64,000 nucleotides of DNA from Neoarius graeffei (lineage: Eukaryota; Chordata; Actinopteri; Siluriformes; Ariidae): assembly GCF_027579695.1 (NCBI RefSeq), contig NC_083569.1:68509149-68573148 (forward strand). The letters run 5' to 3'. The notes beneath the pieces were generated by a model. It searched no databases and was not told the DNA's origin. It saw only the letters and a program-made list of their open reading frames with translations. The position numbers and the translations under genes were made by a program. The stretch's first letter is position 1; each line of letters opens with the position of its first letter. Shown one piece after another: positions 54,031 through 64,000 of the stretch.

Positions 54031-54095
<65 letters not shown>
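54031..54095. repeat. (GC)n(AT)n microsatellite
   Basis: GCGCGCGCGC followed by about 30 AT units. Confidence 0.97.
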
Positions 54096-54098
<3 letters not shown>

Positions 54099-54199
54099 GA
54101 ACAGTAAAACAATTGCACTGCATTGTATAATGTGTAACAGCACATTATTTGATGTGTTACATCTGTTTTGTAAGGTGTGCTACTGTACAGGGTCATCAT

Positions 54200-54880
54200 G
54201 GTCATAATTTTTTGTATCAAAATTTGCCATGTATTCTCTTTTGGGACAGCCCCCTTGCCCACCCCCTTTGGGACAGGTTTTGCATTGTCTTATTGAAATA
54301 TCCAAGGACAACTGTCATCTTGAAGGCAGCATATGTTGCGCCACAATCCCATACCATGACAGACCCTAGCTTTTGGACTTGTTGCTGGTAACAGTTTGGA
54401 TGGTCCTTTTCATCTTTCATCTGGAGCATATGGCATCCATTTCTTACAAAAAAAGACCTGGAATACTAATTCCTCTGATCACAATTCACGTTTCCACTGT
54501 GTGATAGTCCATTCCAAATGTCTTTGAGCCCAGAGAAGTCAATGGTGCTTCTGGACACACTTAATATAAGGCTTCCTTTTTGCACAGTAAAGTTTTAACT
54601 GCCATTTGCCAAAGGTTTGCCAAAATAATCCCGAGTCCATGTAATTATACCAGCTATAGATGAATGATGGTTCTTGATGCAGTGCCATCTGAGAGATCAG
54701 AGAACATGGGTGTTCAGCTTAGGCTTGTGCCCGTGGCCTTTATGCACTGAAATTCCTCCAGATTCCTTGAATCGTTTAATTACCGTATTTCATGCACTGC
54801 AGAGGGTGAAATCTATATCCCTTAATATCTTTCTTTGAGGACCATTGTTTTATCAGCTTTGTTGAAGCCATCTTTTTTCT
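54200..54880 (-). pseudogene. Decayed Tc1-like transposase of a third family
   Basis: On the minus strand, pieces read YQQQVQKLGSVMVW, then AAFKMTVVLGYFNKTMQN and further upstream SRTIIHL.., AKPLANGS-like segments in shifting frames. Order and wording follow the Tc1 core around VMVWG and the QQDNA segment. Much of the catalytic region is gone. Confidence 0.6.
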
Positions 54881-54987
54881 CTAGTTATGTTTAAGATGTG
54901 CATAGAAGCACATATGGTGACCACAGCAGAAAATTCTATGACTGAAACATTAATACACAGCACATAAAAGATACACAGCTCTTGTTA

Positions 54988-55502
54988 AGGCCAATTTATG
55001 CTGACAACCCAGTCCTCGCAGACGGCGTCGCAGATGGTGTCTGCATAGCCCCCCCACCTTCGCAGACGCTGTGCGCGCACCTCCCAAAAATTGTGACCAC
55101 CGCAGAAGCCTCGCAGACAGCGTCGCAGACAAGAGGGCTCTGATTGGTCCACTCTACATCCGCTGTACACGCACTTCTGCTTCCCTACTTTCCCGGTTTG
55201 GTTTGTTTTCACGGCCGCCATTTTTAAAAACACGAGCGAAGATGGAGCAGCACGAAGAGCAGTTGATCGAGGAAGTGAGGAAGTACGTACATCTATACGA
55301 CTCCAGTTCTAGTCGTTATAAGTAACCGGAGGATAAACACTCCACTAACCACACCCACCAACTACTCCTAGCGATTTCGCGACTTCGCACCCCCTTGCGT
55401 TGTGGCGGTGAATAACATCGTGCACGCCTACTCAACGATAAATTACAACTGTCTGCGAAAAGCTATCTGCGAAAGCCTTGTTGCAAGAGCATGCAGAGGC
55501 CC
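54988..55502 (+). mobile_element. Harbinger-type non-autonomous element with MADF start
   Basis: TTA on both sides (54985-54987 and 55503-55505). Ends AGGCCAATTTATGC and GGGCCTCTGCATGC (complement) match weakly. Iterated CGCAGA/TCTGCG motifs fill both subterminal parts. It contains the beginning of a MADF-type gene at 55242. Confidence 0.65.
55242..55325 (+). pseudogene. MADF gene first-exon relic
   Basis: ATG, then MEQHEEQLIEEVRKYVHLYD and SSSSRYK: LIEEVRK..xLYD....Y is the start of a MADF domain. The frame stops at once after, but AAGTAACC there could be a splice donor, so the rest of the domain would have been in a deleted second exon. A CpG-rich leader precedes it. Confidence 0.55.
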
Positions 55503-55505
55503 TTA

Positions 55506-55948
55506 GACTACAATGACTGTAAAAATCACATTTTCCTGCCAATGTTATAACCAGATGCTTGACAGGAGACATTGCATGGTGTGTAGGAAGTGCCCATTTT
55601 TATTCAATTTTCTATTTAACCATACTTTTCTAAGCTATATTATATCAGGTGACTCTCACATACCAAATGTCAGTTGGCGTTACACTGTAATCTGACACTG
55701 ACAAAAGCTGATATTTGTATCAGCTTGTAAAACTGTTATGCAGGTTTGCCAGTCAGGGTCAATGGCTGTAGACATAGCTGTAATGTAGTCCTAAGACTTA
55801 AGTCCTACCCTTAATCAAAGTGTTAAAGTGAAGTTTGGCTAAAGGTAACAGACCTTTCACTCCACACAATAGTTGGGGGGGGGGGGGGGGGGAGTTCACA
55901 ATCTTATTCATATTTTTTAAAGGGAGAAAAAACCCCAAACACACACGC

Positions 55949-56001
<53 letters not shown>

Positions 56002-56759
56002 CCCAGGACAGAGTACTCAATGTTGCATGAAATGGAGCTAATTCTACATTGCAAACATGCATGTGCTCTGGCAACATTTACTTGTTATTCTACAGATGTA
56101 ATTAGAGGGTCCAGGACTCAACTTGTGTTGGAGTTAAGTGACTATAGTCCTGTAGCCTTGGCAGTAGTGGCAGCTGTATGCTGATAAAGAAGCTTGCAAA
56201 GGATTTGGCACTGAGGAGTGGAGGAGGCTAGTGAAATGACTCGTCGAGGAGCCTTATCGGTGCGAGGCCGAGAGGATATGAAGGGAAAATGGCCTTTAAA
56301 TGATCTCTAATGGGAGTCCAACTCTGATTGTTAAAGTCCTGCTGTGAGTGCAGGAGTGTGGTGTGGAAAATGTGAGGTGAATTGCCCATAAAGTGCAAAA
56401 TGTGACATGATTGAGAGGGATTTGGGCTCTAAATCAACTTTATTTTAAGTGATTCCTGACCACTCACAGGCACAGCAAGTAGGTTTTAGAGTGCAAAGAG
56501 ACAGGAGGATAAATAGTGAACCAAGAAAATGAAAAGTTTAAAAAAAATGTCGAATATAGTGTACATCATGGTATGGGAATGTGCAAATGCTACTTATACA
56601 TGTGCACATGCTCCACGCTCAAAAAGACAGTGTGGAAAAAATGTATAACTGGATATTTATAGCGGTTAAATTAAACTGTAAAGAAGGATGACAAAGATCT
56701 ACTGCGCTATGATAAGTTTCCTCCACAAATCAGGAATACAGTATTTCAAATCCCGTAAA

Positions 56760-56836
<77 letters not shown>

Positions 56837-58135
56837 TTCCTCTCTCACACACACCACCCACCCCATTTCCCCACCCAGCCATCATACTTCTTTTATGACC
56901 AAACATTAAACTCAAATCAGAAACTGCGGACGATAGGCATTCAATCACAGCACATCCTTGCTATGCGCTCTTCTCTCCATGTACTTCTTCAACCTGAGCC
57001 CATAAGCCACGTCCACACGTCTCTTCCCCCTCTGCTCTGATCCGCAGCAGTTTAATATACTGCCCTCAGCGCTTCCCCACAATGCTTTAAAAGTACATTT
57101 TATGAGACTGCAATTTCATTCCAGTGGAGGAGCCGGCACAGTAAATCCTATTTGCCTGGCGTCACACACTGACACATTAACATGACAAAAGTGCCGGCTG
57201 CTGCTGGGTACTGCTGAAGTTCTGTGGGCCATTATTGCTCGGCCAAGCGCTTTATAGGGTGATAGGGTAGTACCACCTCTGCCTGACACAATCAGTCTTA
57301 TCAAGGAGAAAGAGAATTTGAGATCAAAATTAACTTTATGGAAGAGACAGAAAATAGCCTCTCCAATACCTCTGTGCATTTTGTTTTATTTAAAGAGATT
57401 TTTGTTGTATAAATGGTGCACTCTTGGGGAGTACATGATCATTATAATTTATACAGCTGCTGTTACTAGTTCTAGACACCTAGAGCAGAAATTCTCTATT
57501 CCTTTTCCATTGTTTCCTGCATATTTTTAGGTATTCCCTGCTCCAAACACTGATCCAACTCATGAAAGGATTGAGCATAAGCTGTTGAGTTGGATCAGGT
57601 GTGTTGCCTGTGGCAGGTCAGTAGGTGCCCAGGACTGGAGCTGAAAACAGCTGAAAATTCCAGCACTAGAAGGTAAGGGTATAACTTGGAAAATCACATC
57701 TGCCCTTTGGCTAGGGATCTGGCAGAACTTTAGGTTGTATTATGTGCTAGGCTTGCACATAATACATCTGGGCACCATGCAACTGACAAAAGGACAAAAT
57801 GTGTCATTAACATCCAATCAGGTGTTTGCAACTTTCTAAATTGTGAATATGGTGTGGCCTCAGTCATGTCAGAACTGCCCAAGAACCCAACAGTGATACA
57901 AATGCCCCAAAACGAAGTATCCAATAACTGACTAGAAGCAAGTGCAAGACAGTTGTAGGAAGAACATAAAGCTGTACCTAAATCAAATAGTTGGCTTAGG
58001 TACTAATACACATGACTGCAATATACAGTACATCGCTCACAATTTCATTCAGTGTTTCATTTTGCTGTTATTCCTCATATGATTTCTTGTTCTTTGTATT
58101 ATATGCATATGTTAATTAAATATAGCTATTAGGGA
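55506..58135. other. No gene recognised; several simple repeats
   Basis: Includes poly-G (about 55872-55893), (AG)n at about 55955-55999, (TC)n(AC)n at about 56763-56834. A short inverted repeat, ATCCAACTCAT and GAGTTGGAT, at about 57551-57595 resembles a common fish miniature element, uncertain. No exon recognised. Confidence 0.5.
56763..56834. repeat. (TC)n(AC)n compound microsatellite
   Basis: About 17 TC units followed by about 18 AC units. Confidence 0.97.
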
Positions 58136-58369
58136 TGCACCAAAACTGCTTCTGGTATTGGCCCAGATACTGTGCTCATCTACTCGTACTCGCAAAAATG
58201 GACTCAATACCTGTAACCAATCCCACATCCACTTGTGCATAAATGTGGGTCACATGAGCAAAAGCCATCCACATGAAATAATAAGAACAAAAGGAGGCAG
58301 TAATACAATTTTAAGGATGTAAGCTGCAAGGAAAAGGCAAGAAGGAGGAGGAGAAGTCCACATAAATGT

Positions 58370-58735
58370 TGCAGTGTGGAAGCATTACAAAATCAACAAG
58401 GAAAACCAAAGTGTAATGAAGTGCAAGCTGTGCTCTGCAAAAATATCAAGAGGAGGTCAGAAATACGAGTGAGTATGATGAAACTACGCCTATACCAGAA
58501 GTACTCTGAAACAACCAACAGTGCAGCAAATGCTAGCAAGGAGAGAGAAAGTGGCTAACAATAATCCTCAGGCAGTGAGAATAACTGAAGCTCTTACCTA
58601 GTTTATTGCCCTTGATGGTCAGCCATTGGTGGTCATTGATAATGTTGGATTTCAGTGACTCCTGAATGTGATGGAGCCAAAATTCCAAGTCGTACCTATA
58701 TCACAGATAACATCTTCCCAAAAGGTACATGATTT
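58370..58735 (+). pseudogene. hAT transposase fragment with BED zinc finger
   Basis: VWKHYKINKENQSVMKCKLC with SAKISRGG is a BED finger (W..., CxxC). After a degenerate stretch, AVRITEAL, FIALDGQPLVVIDNVGFQ and LNVMEPKFQVV match the start of the hAT catalytic domain (usually ...PFSVVEN.GF..L). Frameshifted; the rest is lost. Confidence 0.7.
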
Positions 58736-59035
58736 TGTTTAAAAAAAAAAAAAGTTATGAGTTTATTGCACAACATAACTACAGTGAGCTTCACCACAGG
58801 CATTTGGAGCAGCAGTGCATGTCCAATGTCTCTCATAAACTGAACTGCACAGTGGATATATGACTGTTTTATTTTCGATTTAATTCTAACTTAGGAGTCA
58901 TATATTTGCTGCAATCAGTTAGCCTCCCTCCATCAACAAATGCTTTGTATCTGAAAGCATAAGTCATATTATACTGTAATTGAGGGAAAATGGTACTGGT
59001 TTTGGTGAGTACTAAAAGATAAGTATTTACACTCA

Positions 59036-59598
59036 TAGACTGGTACCAAAATTCAAAAAAAGTGCTTATTTAAGGAGTTAAAGGCATTTTTGAGACAAAG
59101 TCGGCAAACAGTCTTATTTTGTCAATTTGGGTGTGCCAAATTCAAATCTGCAATATGCCGAGCTCTATCTGACCTCTGTTGACCTCTAGAGGTCATTGAA
59201 CTTTGGGCCTGTAAACGTCTCAGCTGAACCCAGTTTCTCAGCTTTCTAAGGAATGAAATGTACTAAAATGATTAATGAAGTTAGCAAATGGCCTTGTTTG
59301 TTAAATGTTTGGGTGCTGAATTCATTTTCATTTGTAAAACGACATATGACCTCTGATAACCTCCCCCAAAAAGAATATGAACAGACAAAAAACAAATAGA
59401 AAGGAACAAATACAACATTAAATGCCAGTCCATGTACATGTGACTTACTTTTCACAATGAGAATGCCTAGGCGATCACCTTACATAACATTGCATTACAT
59501 TTAGCGGTTATTGTTTATACAAAGCTACTGAAAAAAGGACAGATTCAGCAGCATACAAAATGTGGGGGCATACAGGGTATACAGGTTAATCAGGGTTA

Positions 59599-59667
<69 letters not shown>

Positions 59668-60369
59668 TTTTTTTCTTTGTTGTTTGTTTTGTTTTGTTTT
59701 AAACAGGGTAAAGCCTTTACAAAAAACAAACAACAAAGAAAAAAACTCTCATATATACTAACCCTGATTAACCTGTATACCCTGTATGCCCCCACATTTT
59801 GTATGCTGCTGAATCTGTCCTTTTTTCAGTAGCTTTGTATAAACAATAACCGCTAAATGTAATGCAATGTTATGTTATGCCTAGGCATTCTCATTGTGAA
59901 AAGTAAGTCACATGTACATGGACTGGCATTTAATGTTGTATTTGTTCCTTTCTATTTGTTTTTTGTCTGTTCATATTCTTTTTGGGGGAGTAAAGTCAGT
60001 TTAAAAATGCCATTAAATGCATAGGCCTATAGGCCAAGTTTAATGACCTTGAGGTTATCAGAGGTCATATGTCATTTTACAAATGAAAAATGAATTCAGC
60101 ACCCAAACATTTAACAAGCAAGGCCATTTGCTAACTTCATTAATCATTTTAGTACATTTCATTCCTTAGAAAGCTGAGAAACTGGGTTCAGCTGAGACGT
60201 TTACAGGCCCAAAGTTCAATGACCTCTAGAGGTCAACAGAGGTCAGATAGAGCTCGGCATATTGCAGATTTGAATTCGGCACACCCAAATTGACAAAATA
60301 AGACTGTTTGCCGACTTTGTCTCAAAAATGCCTTTGGGTGTCACAATTCTGGATTTTGGTACCAGTCTA
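59036..60369. repeat. 1.33-kb palindrome (fold-back element)
   Basis: Arms of about 650 bp begin TAGACTGGTACCAAAAT and meet around 59690-59720 at TGAGAGTTTTTTTC / GAAAAAAACTCTCA, with a ~45-base spacer. The left arm lacks ~75 bp present in the right arm (60000-60050 region) and has a long (TA)n at 59600-59662 absent from the right. TCA occurs outside both tips. No coding capacity. Confidence 0.9.
59600..59662. repeat. (TA)n microsatellite in the palindrome left arm
   Basis: About 31 TA units; the right arm has only TATATA at the same place. Confidence 0.97.
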
Positions 60370-60429
60370 TCATACTCAGTCTGAAAAAAAAATTGTATGG
60401 TGGCATCCTTTATACATATGATCTTTAAG

Positions 60430-60898
60430 GTCCAAGTTCAAATCAGAGTTTGGGCTCCTGTCTGTGCAGAAACAGTAATCCAATAAATAATGAGATTTAA
60501 TCCAGGGAAAGGGCGTGGCAAAAAAGGTAAACAAACAAAATGGCAAAAATAGTCCAGGTACAAAGAGACAAAAAAAACTTGACAAAAACATGAGATAGAC
60601 AAGGACAAAAACACTAGAGTAAAAAAAACAAATAAGAAAAAACCCTTAGTGCAAAAACATGAACTAGAAAAATAGCTTGAGCAAAAACCATGAAACACAA
60701 TAAAGGCACAGAAACGGCTAGAATAGCAAAACGAGACGTTCTGGCAAAGTCAGGGTCTGAGAATGGCTCATTTATACACAGCAGAGAGAACCAGGAAGTG
60801 AAATGCAGGCTAGATGGAATTCCCGTCCCGGATCCAGATTAGCGCTGACATGGGAGATAAGTAATCTCCAGAGTGGAAGTCCGGGGCAGAGCATGACA
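60430..60898 (-). repeat. Gypsy 3' LTR
   Basis: Starts at 60898 on the minus strand (TGTCATGCTCTGCCCC) just after a G-rich polypurine tract (GGGGGGG, plus strand CCCCCCC at 60902-60908). TATAAA is at 60771-60776 (minus). The far end is uncertain. Confidence 0.75.
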
Positions 60899-61593
60899 GT
60901 ACCCCCCCAACGAGCGCCTCCAGGTGCTTTAGGAAGAGCGTCAGGGTGTTGCTGGTGGAAATCTGTGATGAGTGTTGGGTCCAATATGAACCTGGCGGGG
61001 ACCCAACTTCTCTCCTCGGGACCGTAACCCTCCCAGTCCACCAGGTACTGGAGTCCTCTGCCTCGCCACTGCATCTTCAGCAGTTTCTTGACTGTGTAGG
61101 CCTCGCCGCCATCGATGAGCCTGGGAGGAGGAGGAGGGGGTTTGGAGGGTGGGAGCAAAGGACTGGAGACCAGGGGTTTAAGTTGTGATACATGAAAGGT
61201 AGGGTGAACACGTCACATGGTGAGTGGTAAAGCCAGTCTGACGGAACATGGATTGATTACCTTGCTGATGAGGAAAGGTCCTAGGTACCTGGGAGACAGC
61301 TTGCAGGAGATGGTTCTGAGTGGCAGGTGGCGTGTGGAGATCATGATGCATTGCCCCACCCAGTAGGTGGGCGCCTTACAGTGGCATTTGTCGGCCTGCC
61401 TCTTGGATGCTAGGGCGGAACGAATGAGTCTTCTCTGGGCCATTGCCCACGTCCTCCTGCAGCAATGTATGAAGATCTGGACTAAGGGTACGGCAACCTC
61501 CTCCTCCTGGCTGGGAAACAGTGGTGATTGGTACCCTAGTGAGCACTGGAATGGAGAGAGACCTGTGGCAGATGAAGGAAGAGTGTTATGAGC
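60772..61593 (-). pseudogene. Gypsy integrase C-terminus and chromodomain
   Basis: [19 protein letters not shown] is the integrase C-terminal fold; after a TGA at 61213-61215 the same frame reads [13 protein letters not shown]. Chromodomain: [38 protein letters not shown], with the aromatic cage residues. The frame runs through the polypurine tract into the LTR and stops at 60772. Confidence 0.9.
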
Positions 61594-62220
61594 TTACTCG
61601 ACCCAAGGTAAGTACTTACTCCAAGAACCGGCATCCCTGGATGCCATGCACCTAAGTGCCACCTCCAAATCTTGGTTCACCCGTTCCGCCTGGCTGTTGG
61701 TTTGAGGGTGGAACCCTGAGGAGAGACTACAGAAGGCCCCAATGAGTTTGCAGAAGGCCCTCCAAAACTGCGCAGTGAACTGAGGACCCCAGTCAGAGAC
61801 GATGTCAGTGGGGAGTCTGTGTATGCGGAAAATATGGAGGATGAGTAATTCGGCAGTTTCTTTAGCTGTGGGAAGCTTGGGCAGAGGGATGAAACGGACT
61901 GTCTTGGAGAAACGGTTGATAACTGTGAGGATGCATGTGTTGCCACCTGAGTTGGGGAGTCCTGTGATGAAGTCCAGGGCGATGTGAGACCAGGGTCGAT
62001 GAGGAATCGGGAGGGGTCTTAGCAAGCCGGCAGGGGTTCGACTGGCTGTCTTGTTCCAGGCACATGTGTCGCAGGCTGCCATGAACTCCTGGATGTCTTC
62101 CTTGATGGATGGCCACCAGAAGCGCTGTTGGACGAGTGCCAGGGTTTGAGCAGCTCCCGGGTGACAAGCCAACTTGGTCCCATGACCCCCCACTGCAGCA
62201 CCTGGGTTCACACAGAACAA
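61594..62220 (-). pseudogene. Gypsy integrase core
   Basis: [20 protein letters not shown] to [11 protein letters not shown] is the HHCC zinc domain; catalytic Asp in [10 protein letters not shown], Asp in [10 protein letters not shown] and Glu in [13 protein letters not shown] stop at 61594-61596 (WVE* where a Tyr is usual) interrupts the frame before the C-terminus. Confidence 0.93.
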
Positions 62221-62951
62221 GGAACAAACAGATGGTTAGGTGGTATGTTGCTTGAGTTACCTTCACCGGGGTCCTGCTCCAGGGCCTTCTGCACAAGCGT
62301 CTCAACCTCTAGAATGGCAGCTCCCACCAGGCAGCGTGGAGGAAGGATGATCTCAGGTGGCTTGGACTCCTCTTGGTGGGAAGAGAACATCCTGGACAGG
62401 GTGTCGGGTTTGCCGTTCTTGGAGCCTAGGTGGTAGGAGAGCGTGAAGTTGAACCAGGAGAAGAAGAGAGACCAACGGGCTTGACGGGAATTGAGACATT
62501 TGGCAGACTTGAGGTACTCCAGGTTCTTATGGTCGGTCCAGACTAGGAAGGGGAGATCCAACCCCTCGAGCCAGTGCCTCCACTCCTCCAAGGCTAGCTT
62601 GATGGCCAACAACTCTCTGTTGCCGATGTCGTAATTATGTTCAGCAGGGGACATCTGGTGAGAGAAGGAGCAGGGGTGGACCTTGTTATCACTGGCCCTC
62701 TGGGGGAGAATGGCTCTGACCCCGGACTCTGAAGCGTCGACCTCCACGATGAACTGTTTGGTCAGATTGGGTATGGTGAGAATGGGTGCTGTGGTGAATT
62801 TGCACTTGAGCATAGAGAAGGCTTTCTCTGCTTCTTCCCCCCACTTGAACTTGGTCTTAATCAAGGTCAAGGCAGTGAGAGGTCCGGCCACCGTGCTGAA
62901 GTTGCAGATGAAGTGCGTGTAGAAATTAGCGAATCCCAGGAAATGCTGGAG
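62208..62951 (-). pseudogene. Gypsy RNase H
   Basis: FIVEVDASESGVRAILPQ has the first catalytic Asp; NRELLAIKLALEEWRHWLEG the Glu; FLVWTDHKNLEYLKSAKCLN another Asp. It ends at TGA after FVPCSV with a 1-base shift to the integrase frame. Confidence 0.93.
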
Positions 62952-62954
62952 CTC

Positions 62955-63725
62955 TCATTGCGAGGATTGGGTAGGCCAGTCTGTGACTGCCTCAAGCTTG
63001 AGGGGGTCCATCTGGATCCTAGCCTGGGAGATGATGAACCCCAGAAATGAGACAGAGCTCTGGTGGAATTTGCTTTTTTCCACCTTGACAAACAACTTGT
63101 TTTCTAGCAGGTGCTGGAGGACATCATGGCCCCGAGAGAAGATCAGGATGTCATCCAGGTACATGAAAATGAAGATGTTAAGAAAGTCCCTTAGGACGTC
63201 ATTGACGAGTGCCTGGAAGACTGCGGGCACGTTGGTCAGGCCGAAAGGGACCACGAGGTACTTGTGGTGGCCAGTGGTGGTGTTAAAGGCCATCTTCCAC
63301 TTGTCCCCCTCCCTGATCCTGACGATATGGTAGGCATTGTGTAAGTCAAACTTGGTGAATATCTTGGCTCCCTGGAGTAGTTCAAAGGTTGTAGAAATGA
63401 GCGGTAGGGGATAACGGTTCTTGATGGTGATGGTGTTAAGACCTCGATAGTCAATGCAGGGGTGGAGCGACTTGTCCTTTTCCACAAAGAAAAATCTCGC
63501 CCCTACTGGGGAGGAGGAAGGGCAGATGATCCCAGCTGCCAGAGACTCAGAGATGTACTTCTCCATGACTTGCCTCTCAATGGGAGAAAGAGAGTTGAGG
63601 CGACCTTTGGGTGGCGCCATCCCCGGCAGGAGGTCGGTTCCACAGTCATAGAGTCTGTGAGGAGGGAGGGACACTGCTTGGGTCTTACTGAAAACAAGTC
63701 TTAAGTCCAGGTATTCCAGAGGCAC
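62955..63725 (-). pseudogene. Gypsy reverse transcriptase
   Basis: 256 codons open. [49 protein letters not shown] (YLDD catalytic centre) and [15 protein letters not shown] in order. Followed in frame by TGA 62952-62954, then ELQHFLGFANFY, the RT end. Only that stop separates it from the RNase H. Confidence 0.95.
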
Positions 63726-63806
63726 GTGAGCGAGGTTGGGAAACTCACTGGCTGAAGGCTACGGTGGCTTGACAGGAGGCAGAGCGGAGTTCAGGCAGGA
63801 AGCTAG

Positions 63807-63995
63807 TCAGGAATGGCTCCAGCCTAGGATGGTATTATCAGCCCAGTTTAGGTGGGGGTTGTGCTGTGTTAACCAGGGTAATCCTAGGATGATGGGTATG
63901 TGGGGGTTGTTCATGACGTGGAGTTGGATGGTTTCAGAGTGGTTGCCGGAAATCCTCGGGATGAGCGGGGCGGTAACATGGGTGATGGTGGTCAA
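63807..63995 (-). pseudogene. Gypsy protease, C-terminal end
   Basis: PHIPIILGLPWLTQHNPHLN is the ILG (I/V-x-G) and PWL end of the gypsy protease. Two stops separate it from the RT frame. The catalytic DSG lies outside the window. Confidence 0.85.
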
Positions 63996-64000
63996 GCCAG

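Larger units (their letters stand above)
58136..60415 (+). mobile_element. hAT element remnant (BED-finger type), split by a palindrome
   Basis: Left end TAGGGATGCACCAAAACTGC and right-end sequence TATGGTGGCATCC (60393-60405) resemble the two ends of a common fish hAT family. The subterminal CTCGTACTCGCAAAAATGG is also typical. Transposase pieces lie at 58370-58735. The palindrome at 59036-60369 interrupts it near the right end. The right boundary and target duplication are unresolved. Confidence 0.6.
60430..64000 (-). mobile_element. Ty3/gypsy retrotransposon (chromodomain type), cut by window edge
   Basis: Minus-strand pol with, in order, protease end, RT, RNase H, integrase and chromodomain, then a 3' LTR. 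The gag, most of the protease and the 5' LTR lie beyond 64000. One frame covers most of pol, broken by a few stops and one frameshift. Confidence 0.92.

Noticed and set aside
53785-54207. Reading frames of Ile-Tyr repeats
   Set aside because: Translation of an (AT)n microsatellite.
56730-56948. Frames rich in Ser-Leu or Thr-His repeats
   Set aside because: Translation of a (TC)n(AC)n microsatellite.

Overview
The window is vertebrate, almost certainly teleost, genomic DNA, about 64 kb, dense in transposable elements. Pointers to a ray-finned fish are several Tc1-like families, BEL/Pao and chromodomain Ty3/gypsy retrotransposons, a Penelope-like element, PIF/Harbinger and hAT elements, many copies of a tRNA-headed SINE of the DANA/V-SINE type, and long dinucleotide microsatellites. 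A catfish or other otophysan is a guess only. No host protein-coding gene could be recognised. Almost every long reading frame is a transposon gene, a pseudogene or an antisense shadow of a repeat.

Layout. 1-8.5 kb: SINE copies, a fossil gypsy RT fragment, a MADF-type exon, a nearly intact Tc1 (4234-5843) nested in a second Tc1-like repeat, and a LINE 3' end. 8.5-31.5 kb: one nested structure. A Tc1 element (8536-31524) is split by a 21-kb BEL/Pao retrotransposon on the minus strand (9428-30444). That BEL holds a second Tc1, a second BEL on the plus strand (12477-19848), a Harbinger-type element, a DNA transposon that itself contains a Penelope-like element, and a small terminal-inverted-repeat element. 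Removing the insertions leaves a BEL of about 7.75 kb and a Tc1 of about 1.6 kb, both normal sizes. 31.5-36 kb: a solo LTR, SINEs, and another Tc1 family carrying two SINEs. 38-41.2 kb: a Harbinger element with one uninterrupted transposase frame, the only apparently intact gene in the window. 44.9-49.8 kb: an antisense 28S rRNA fragment fused to a SINE, and a second SINE with the same 0.7-kb element inside it at the same position. 50.3-55.5 kb: Tc1 remnants, a SINE split by a LINE, microsatellites, a possible hAT element and a small Harbinger-type element. 58.1-60.4 kb: a BED-finger hAT remnant split by a 1.33-kb palindrome. 60.4-64 kb: a Ty3/gypsy element on the minus strand running off the window.

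The pieces do not form a pathway; they record successive insertions. Target-site duplications at most junctions allow relative dating. The same Tc1 family was active both before and after the BEL insertion. Many coding copies carry nonsense codons, and those that can be compared with a sister copy are CGA to TGA, as expected from deamination of methylated CpG. Family names come from reading motifs by eye; no database search was possible.
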